Part shown: in pieces, positions 30,459 to 33,891 of the stretch
Layout: every line of letters begins with the position of its first letter
Position numbering within the stretch: the stretch's first letter is position 1
Assembly: GCA_944325025.1 (NCBI GenBank)
Contig: CALUYN010000020.1
Span: 1-33,891, forward strand
DNA: 33,891 nucleotides
Direction of reading: 5' to 3'
Origin: Candidatus Gastranaerophilales bacterium
Lineage (GTDB): Bacteria; Cyanobacteriota; Vampirovibrionia; Gastranaerophilales; Gastranaerophilaceae
Notes under the pieces: model-generated
The model's database searches: none
Seen by the model: the letters and a program-made list of their open reading frames with translations, nothing else
What the model was told of the DNA's origin: nothing
Program-made: the position numbers and the translations under genes

Positions 30459-30884
30459 CTATACTCTTTCTACCGTTAAAACAAGACTTTCATTCTTTAC
30501 AATTTTGACCTCAGCGCCAACCTCAATGGTTTCATCACCATCTGTTCTGGCTTCCCATCTTTCATCGTAAATTGTTATTGCGCCTGAGTATTTTGTAACA
30601 GGTTCAATTACCTTAACAATTTTACCTATGTATTTGCCTTGCATGCCTGTTTCTTGTTCCTTACTTTCTTTGTGTTTTAAAAGTATAGGACGTAAGAAAA
30701 GTATTGATATGATGGATAAAACCACAAATATTACTGTAAGGTATATCCAACTATCAATAAATAAAGCTAAAACAGCTGTTACAAAACCTGACAATGCAAG
30801 GTTAAGAAAGAACATTGAGGGCACTATCATCTCAAGGATGACTGAAATCAAGCCGACAATTGCAAAAATTTCCCATAAAACCAT
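30459..30884 (-). CDS. NfeD-like short membrane protein
   Basis: At 141 residues this is the short NfeD form without the ClpP-like protease part. There are two to three membrane segments in the first 70 residues (IFAIVGLISVILEMIVPS, LALSGFVTAVLALFI and a third after it). A C-terminal OB-like domain reads GKIVKVIEPVTKYSGAITIY, then ERWEARTDGDETIEVGAEV. It is encoded 9 nt before the SPFH protein and should act with it. AAAGGAG before the ATG fits translation from its own leader. It probably supports membrane-domain stability, as for other NfeD/stomatin pairs; the exact role here is not known. Confidence 0.9.
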   Translation of the reverse strand: MVLWEIFAIVGLISVILEMIVPSMFFLNLALSGFVTAVLALFIDSWIYLTVIFVVLSIISILFLRPILLKHKESKEQETGMQGKYIGKIVKVIEPVTKYSGAITIYDERWEARTDGDETIEVGAEVKIVKNESLVLTVERV

Positions 30885-30966
30885 AATTTGTGACTCCTTT
30901 ATATTGAATAAATATTAGCATATTTTTTTATAACCGTCAATTCTTTATTATTGTGTAATATTGTTG

Positions 30967-30972
30967 TAAAAT
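30967..30972 (+). promoter_or_regulatory. -10 box of rqcH (leaderless start)
   Basis: TAAAAT ends 6 nt before ATG 30979, and no ribosome site lies between. The -35 (TTTATT at a 17-nt spacing) is weak. Confidence 0.45.
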
Positions 30973-30978
30973 TTAATT

Positions 30979-32394
30979 ATGATTTCATATGACAGTTTGA
31001 CATTAAAAAAATGGACAGAACAAAATAAAGAATTTTTAACCGATGCAAGGGTGCAGAAAATTCAGCAGCCTACAAGGCGTGATTTTGTTTTTATCCTGAG
31101 AAATAAAGGTGAAACTAAAAAATTATACATAAATATAAATCCTTTGTATCATCATATTTGTTTCATGTCCAAAGAAAATGAAGCAAAACGCCTGATTGAA
31201 ATACCTGCAAAACCTCCTATGTTTTGCATGCTGCTTCGTAAATACCTTGAAAATGCAAGAATTACACATATTAATCAGCCTGAGTTTGAAAGAATTTTAG
31301 AATTTTATTTTGAAACATATAACGAACTATCAGAAAAAATCTATCTCTGTCTAGCAATTGAATTGATGGGTAAGCATTCAAATGTCATTTTATACAATTA
31401 TGATACAAATGTAATTCTTGGTTGTGCTCATAACGTGGGAGCAGAAAAGAGCCGCGAACGTGAAATGGCAGGTGGTCTGCCTTATGTTTATCCTGCAGGA
31501 CGTCCAAATAGTTGGTATGAAGGTGAAAATTCTTTAGCTAATAATAACGTGAATGACATTAATACGCTGATTGATGATTATTATTCAAACTGTATTTACA
31601 AAGATAAACTGGAGCGAATAAAAGAGAAATGCCGCCAAACTGCTTCTGCTAAATTAAAAAAGGATAAAAATTCTCTGAAAAAAATAGAAATAAGGCTAAA
31701 AAAGGACGTAAATTCTGATAAATACAGACTTTACGGTGATTTGCTTATGGCAAATCTTTATAACTTAAAAGATTATCAAAAATATGCTGATGTTTATGAT
31801 TATGAAAGCAATAAAGAAATAAAAATTGAATTAGATGAAACCAAAACAGTTAAAGAAAACGCCAATAATTTTTATAAACTCTATAACAAAGCAAAAACGT
31901 CAACTGCTAAGCTTTCAGAGTTTTCAGAACATTTGAATGCAAATATCCAATACTATGAACAAATTTTATATTCTATAGAGATTGCAGATTGCATAAGCGA
32001 TTTTCTTGAAATTGAGCATGAGCTTGAACCTGAGAATAAAATTAAATCTGAAAAAAAATCTGCAATTGAGCCTCTGGAATTTGATATTGACGGATGTAAA
32101 GTTTATGTTGGGCGCAACAACAGACAAAATGATTATATCGTGTCAAAATTGTCGCGTGATGAGGATTTTTGGTTTCATACAAAAGACTGTGCGGGTTCTC
32201 ATGTGCTTTTGCGCTGTTCTGAGCCGTCTGACAAGCAAATTTTTGAGTGTGCAAAACTCGCTAAAGAATACTCTAAAGGAAAAGAGTCGTCAAAGGTCGG
32301 TGTCATTTATACGAAACGCAAGTTTTTAAAGAAGCCGCCGGGTGCTAATCTCGGTTATGTAACTTATAAATGTGAACAGGAAATCATTGTCTGA
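30979..32394 (+). CDS. rqcH: RqcH/NFACT ribosome-associated quality-control protein (fibronectin-binding FbpA homologue)
   Basis: The 471-residue product has NFACT-N (residues 1-200 or so, with PPMFCMLLRKYLENARI at 79-95 and ELMGKHSNVIL at 128-138). A helical coiled-coil part follows at about 210-350. NFACT-R is at the end, with DFWFHTKDCAGSHVLLR and KPPGANLGYVTYK. RqcH binds stalled 50S subunits and adds alanine tails to the nascent chain. The usual Asp-Arg pair in the NFACT-N domain appears as Glu-Arg in FERILEF, which may matter. At 471 residues it is shorter than the 570 of Bacillus RqcH. The promoter suggests a leaderless mRNA. The stop overlaps the next gene's ATG by one base (TGATG). 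Confidence 0.9.
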   Translation: MISYDSLTLKKWTEQNKEFLTDARVQKIQQPTRRDFVFILRNKGETKKLYININPLYHHICFMSKENEAKRLIEIPAKPPMFCMLLRKYLENARITHINQPEFERILEFYFETYNELSEKIYLCLAIELMGKHSNVILYNYDTNVILGCAHNVGAEKSREREMAGGLPYVYPAGRPNSWYEGENSLANNNVNDINTLIDDYYSNCIYKDKLERIKEKCRQTASAKLKKDKNSLKKIEIRLKKDVNSDKYRLYGDLLMANLYNLKDYQKYADVYDYESNKEIKIELDETKTVKENANNFYKLYNKAKTSTAKLSEFSEHLNANIQYYEQILYSIEIADCISDFLEIEHELEPENKIKSEKKSAIEPLEFDIDGCKVYVGRNNRQNDYIVSKLSRDEDFWFHTKDCAGSHVLLRCSEPSDKQIFECAKLAKEYSKGKESSKVGVIYTKRKFLKKPPGANLGYVTYKCEQEIIV

Positions 32395-33614
32395 TGTTGG
32401 AAGAAAATCAAAACATATCTGATAATGTTGATATGGCTCGTAAACATATTATAGCTCTTGTTGACTGTGATTCTTTTTTTGTTTCCTGTGAACAGGCAGT
32501 TAATCCCGAACTTAAGAATAAACCTGTCTGTGTTATGTCAGGACGGGGACAGTGTGTTATTTCCCGTTCTAAAGAGGCAAAAAAACTCGGAATAAGAATG
32601 GGGATGCCGTATTTTCAAATTGAAGGACAGATGAAAAAGGCTGTATATATAAATGCACGTCATGATCTTTATTCTGAAATATCTGATAAAGTGATGGCAG
32701 TGTTGAGGGAATTCAGCCCGAAAGTTGAAGTTTATTCAATTGATGAGGCTTTTGTCGATTTAACAGGACTTGAAAGACTTTATAAAAAGAACTACCTTGA
32801 AATTGCTCAGATGATAAGGCAGGAAATTAAAGATAAAGTTGATATTCCTGTTTCAATCGGTTTAAGTTCTTCAAAGTCGCTTGCAAAACTGGCTTCAGAT
32901 AAAGCTAAAAAACTTGAGGAGGGAGTGTTCCTTATCGGTTCAAGAAAAATTATTCCGGTGCTTGAGAAAACAGGTATTGATGAAATTTGGGGAATAGGGA
33001 AAAATTTTTCTTCTTTATTTCGAAAAAACGGGATTTTAACGGCTTATGAGCTTGTGCAGCAAGATGATATATGGCTTAATAAACAAATAGGGATAAGAGG
33101 TTTGGAAATGAAGCACGAACTTCTTGGAGAGATGGTATCACCTGTTTCCGATGAGGTAAAACTGCCTAAATCAATCCAAAAAACAAGTGCTCTTGCAAAA
33201 TTTACTTCGGACAAAAACTATTTAAAAAATTCTCTAAATTATCATATTCACCGTGCCTGCGTAAAACTCAGAAAAATTAATGCAAAATGCCATGGAATAA
33301 GCATTTTTTTGAGAACAAAAGATTTTAAAGTTTATTGCGAAAAGAAAGTTTTAAATATTGCAACAGATTTTGAACTTGAAATTTCTTCAGTTATTTTTGA
33401 ACTTCTTGATAAAATGTATAATCCTAATATCCTTTATCGCAGTACAGGGGTTATTTTGGATACTTTTGTTTTCAATCATGAGGCACAAATGTCGCTGTTT
33501 GCAGATGCAAATATTGATGATAAGAAATCAAAACTTGCAAAGTGTTTTGATAATTTAGAACAACGTTTTGGCAAGGATATTATTCAAACAGGTTTTATAA
33601 AAAAAGATGTATGA
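32394..33614 (+). CDS. Y-family DNA polymerase (UmuC/DinB-like)
   Basis: The 406-residue protein has the catalytic ALVDCDSFFVSCE (first metal-binding Asp), the steric-gate region, and VYSIDEAFVDLTG with the SIDE motif. VSIGLSSSKSLAKLASDKAK and WGIGKNFSSLFRKNGI are the DNA-binding palm and helix-hairpin-helix parts. QMSLF near residue 366 is a sliding-clamp binding motif. The GRGQCVISRSKEAKKLGIRM block and the final FDNLEQRFGKDIIQTG are nearer to UmuC than to DinB. A UmuD gene is not next to it. It copies across damaged DNA and makes errors. It is translationally coupled to rqcH (TGATG). Its stop overlaps the -35 region of the following prepilin gene by only a few bases. Confidence 0.9.
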   Translation: MLEENQNISDNVDMARKHIIALVDCDSFFVSCEQAVNPELKNKPVCVMSGRGQCVISRSKEAKKLGIRMGMPYFQIEGQMKKAVYINARHDLYSEISDKVMAVLREFSPKVEVYSIDEAFVDLTGLERLYKKNYLEIAQMIRQEIKDKVDIPVSIGLSSSKSLAKLASDKAKKLEEGVFLIGSRKIIPVLEKTGIDEIWGIGKNFSSLFRKNGILTAYELVQQDDIWLNKQIGIRGLEMKHELLGEMVSPVSDEVKLPKSIQKTSALAKFTSDKNYLKNSLNYHIHRACVKLRKINAKCHGISIFLRTKDFKVYCEKKVLNIATDFELEISSVIFELLDKMYNPNILYRSTGVILDTFVFNHEAQMSLFADANIDDKKSKLAKCFDNLEQRFGKDIIQTGFIKKDV

Positions 33615-33617
33615 TGC

Positions 33618-33646
33618 TTGTGTTTTATATTATGTAATAGTATAAT
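33618..33646 (+). promoter_or_regulatory. Promoter of the second interrupted prepilin-like gene
   Basis: TTGTGT (33618-33623), a 17-nt spacer and TATAAT (33641-33646) lie 27 nt before ATG 33674. Confidence 0.72.
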
Positions 33647-33673
33647 GAATATATAAAAATGAAAGGAGTAATT

Positions 33674-33891
33674 ATGAAAAGATTTAAATTATTGCAGAGC
33701 TTCGGGGGGGGGGCACATCTCGGCTAACCGGAGGTCAGGAAGGCAGGAGGTCAAGATGTCAAGCTATTTACGTCATTCTGAATTTATTTCAGAATCTCGT
33801 GTTTAGATGCAAAAATGCTAAGAGGCGGAGACGCAAAGCTAGTATCGAAAAACTTTTCCCTCCCATAGGAGAGGGAGCTGCGCAATTCTGT
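33674..33891 (+). CDS. Second prepilin-like leader, out of frame at a 10-G tract, cut by the window end
   Basis: AAAGGAG at 33662-33668 precedes ATG 33674. The leader reads MKRFKLLQSF, closely matching the leader at 1358. Ten G follow (33704-33713), and with ten G the frame stops at TAA about 4 codons later. In the frame reached with eleven G (or eight) no stop occurs up to base 33891, the last in the window. This stretch is repeat-like sequence (24-nt block shared with 1453-1476, hairpin 33775-33795). The prepilin domain itself is not seen here and is inferred from the matching leader and promoter layout. Alternatives are a decayed copy or a miscounted homopolymer. Confidence 0.6.
33704..33713 (+). 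repeat. Second poly-G tract (10 G)
   Basis: Ten G with the same flanks as at 1391-1400: CAGAGCTTC before and CAC after (33695-33716 is identical to 1382-1403). Its length decides the frame of the downstream reading frame. Confidence 0.85.
33714..33891 (+). repeat. Repeat-derived sequence at the right edge
   Basis: It contains the 24-nt block (33731-33754) identical to 1453-1476, a hairpin ATTCTGAA/TTCAGAAT (33775-33795) like the one at 27037-27064, and a stretch at 33786-33872 that aligns with 24440-24526. It is open in the +1 frame of the leader at 33674. Confidence 0.68.

Noticed and set aside
1-33891. CRISPR arrays, tRNA or rRNA genes, prophage or transposase genes
   Set aside because: No regularly spaced direct repeats, cloverleaf-like sequences or such proteins were seen on either strand.

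Overview
The window is AT-rich bacterial DNA that most resembles a gut Melainabacterium (Vampirovibrionia, order Gastranaerophilales). This rests on the combination of flagellar genes, several scattered prepilin-like genes with the FTLAEVL(I/V)TLGIIG start and a conserved DxNGxxGPN block, SPFH/NfeD, FtsEX and low GC. It is a family-level impression from sequence, not a database result. No rRNA, tRNA, CRISPR array or transposase was seen.

Layout, left to right. 1-1265: start of a GH38 alpha-mannosidase (-), cut by the window edge. 1358-2343: prepilin-like gene interrupted by a 10-G tract and a repeat-derived insert. 2421-3224: secreted Tyr-rich protein. 3314-5485: flagellar operon fliJ-fliK-flgG-like. 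5517-6488 (-): lone TOPRIM protein. 6593-9686: papain/C39-like candidate and a UshA-like nucleotidase. 12989-9683 (-): metF-deoC-flhB-fliA. 13028-14656: SulP anion transporter. 16964-14700 (-): large phosphohexomutase. 17069-18452: two tandem PlsC acyltransferases. 18726-19856 (-): Pro/Gln-rich HEAT-like protein. 20050-24397: transketolase C-subunit, ftsE, ftsX, degenerate REC-GGDEF protein, isochorismatase-family hydrolase. 24398-24900: non-coding repeats. 25009-25662: intact prepilin-like gene. 26537-25659 (-): ribF. 26625-26936: small protein. 28938-27163 (-): aspS. 29418-29029 (-): small unknown protein. 30884-29472 (-): nfeD and SPFH protein. 30979-33614: rqcH and a Y-family polymerase. 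33674-end: a second interrupted prepilin-like gene.

The most striking signal is a pair of genes 32 kb apart (1358 and 33674). Each has a good ribosome site and a short shared leader beginning MKxF and ending LLQSF, and each then runs into exactly ten G. With ten G both frames stop within a few codons. With eleven G (or eight) the first opens all the way through a repeat-derived insert into a complete prepilin domain, and the second stays open to the window end. The insert lies before the prepilin-peptidase cleavage site, so processing would remove it. This looks like slipped-strand on/off switching of pilin-like proteins. Homopolymer sequencing error is the main competing explanation.

Other points of note are several genes with a -10 box exactly 6 nt before the start codon and no ribosome site (probable leaderless mRNAs), a degenerate response-regulator/GGDEF protein in the ftsEX operon, and a dispersed family of GC-rich hairpin repeats.
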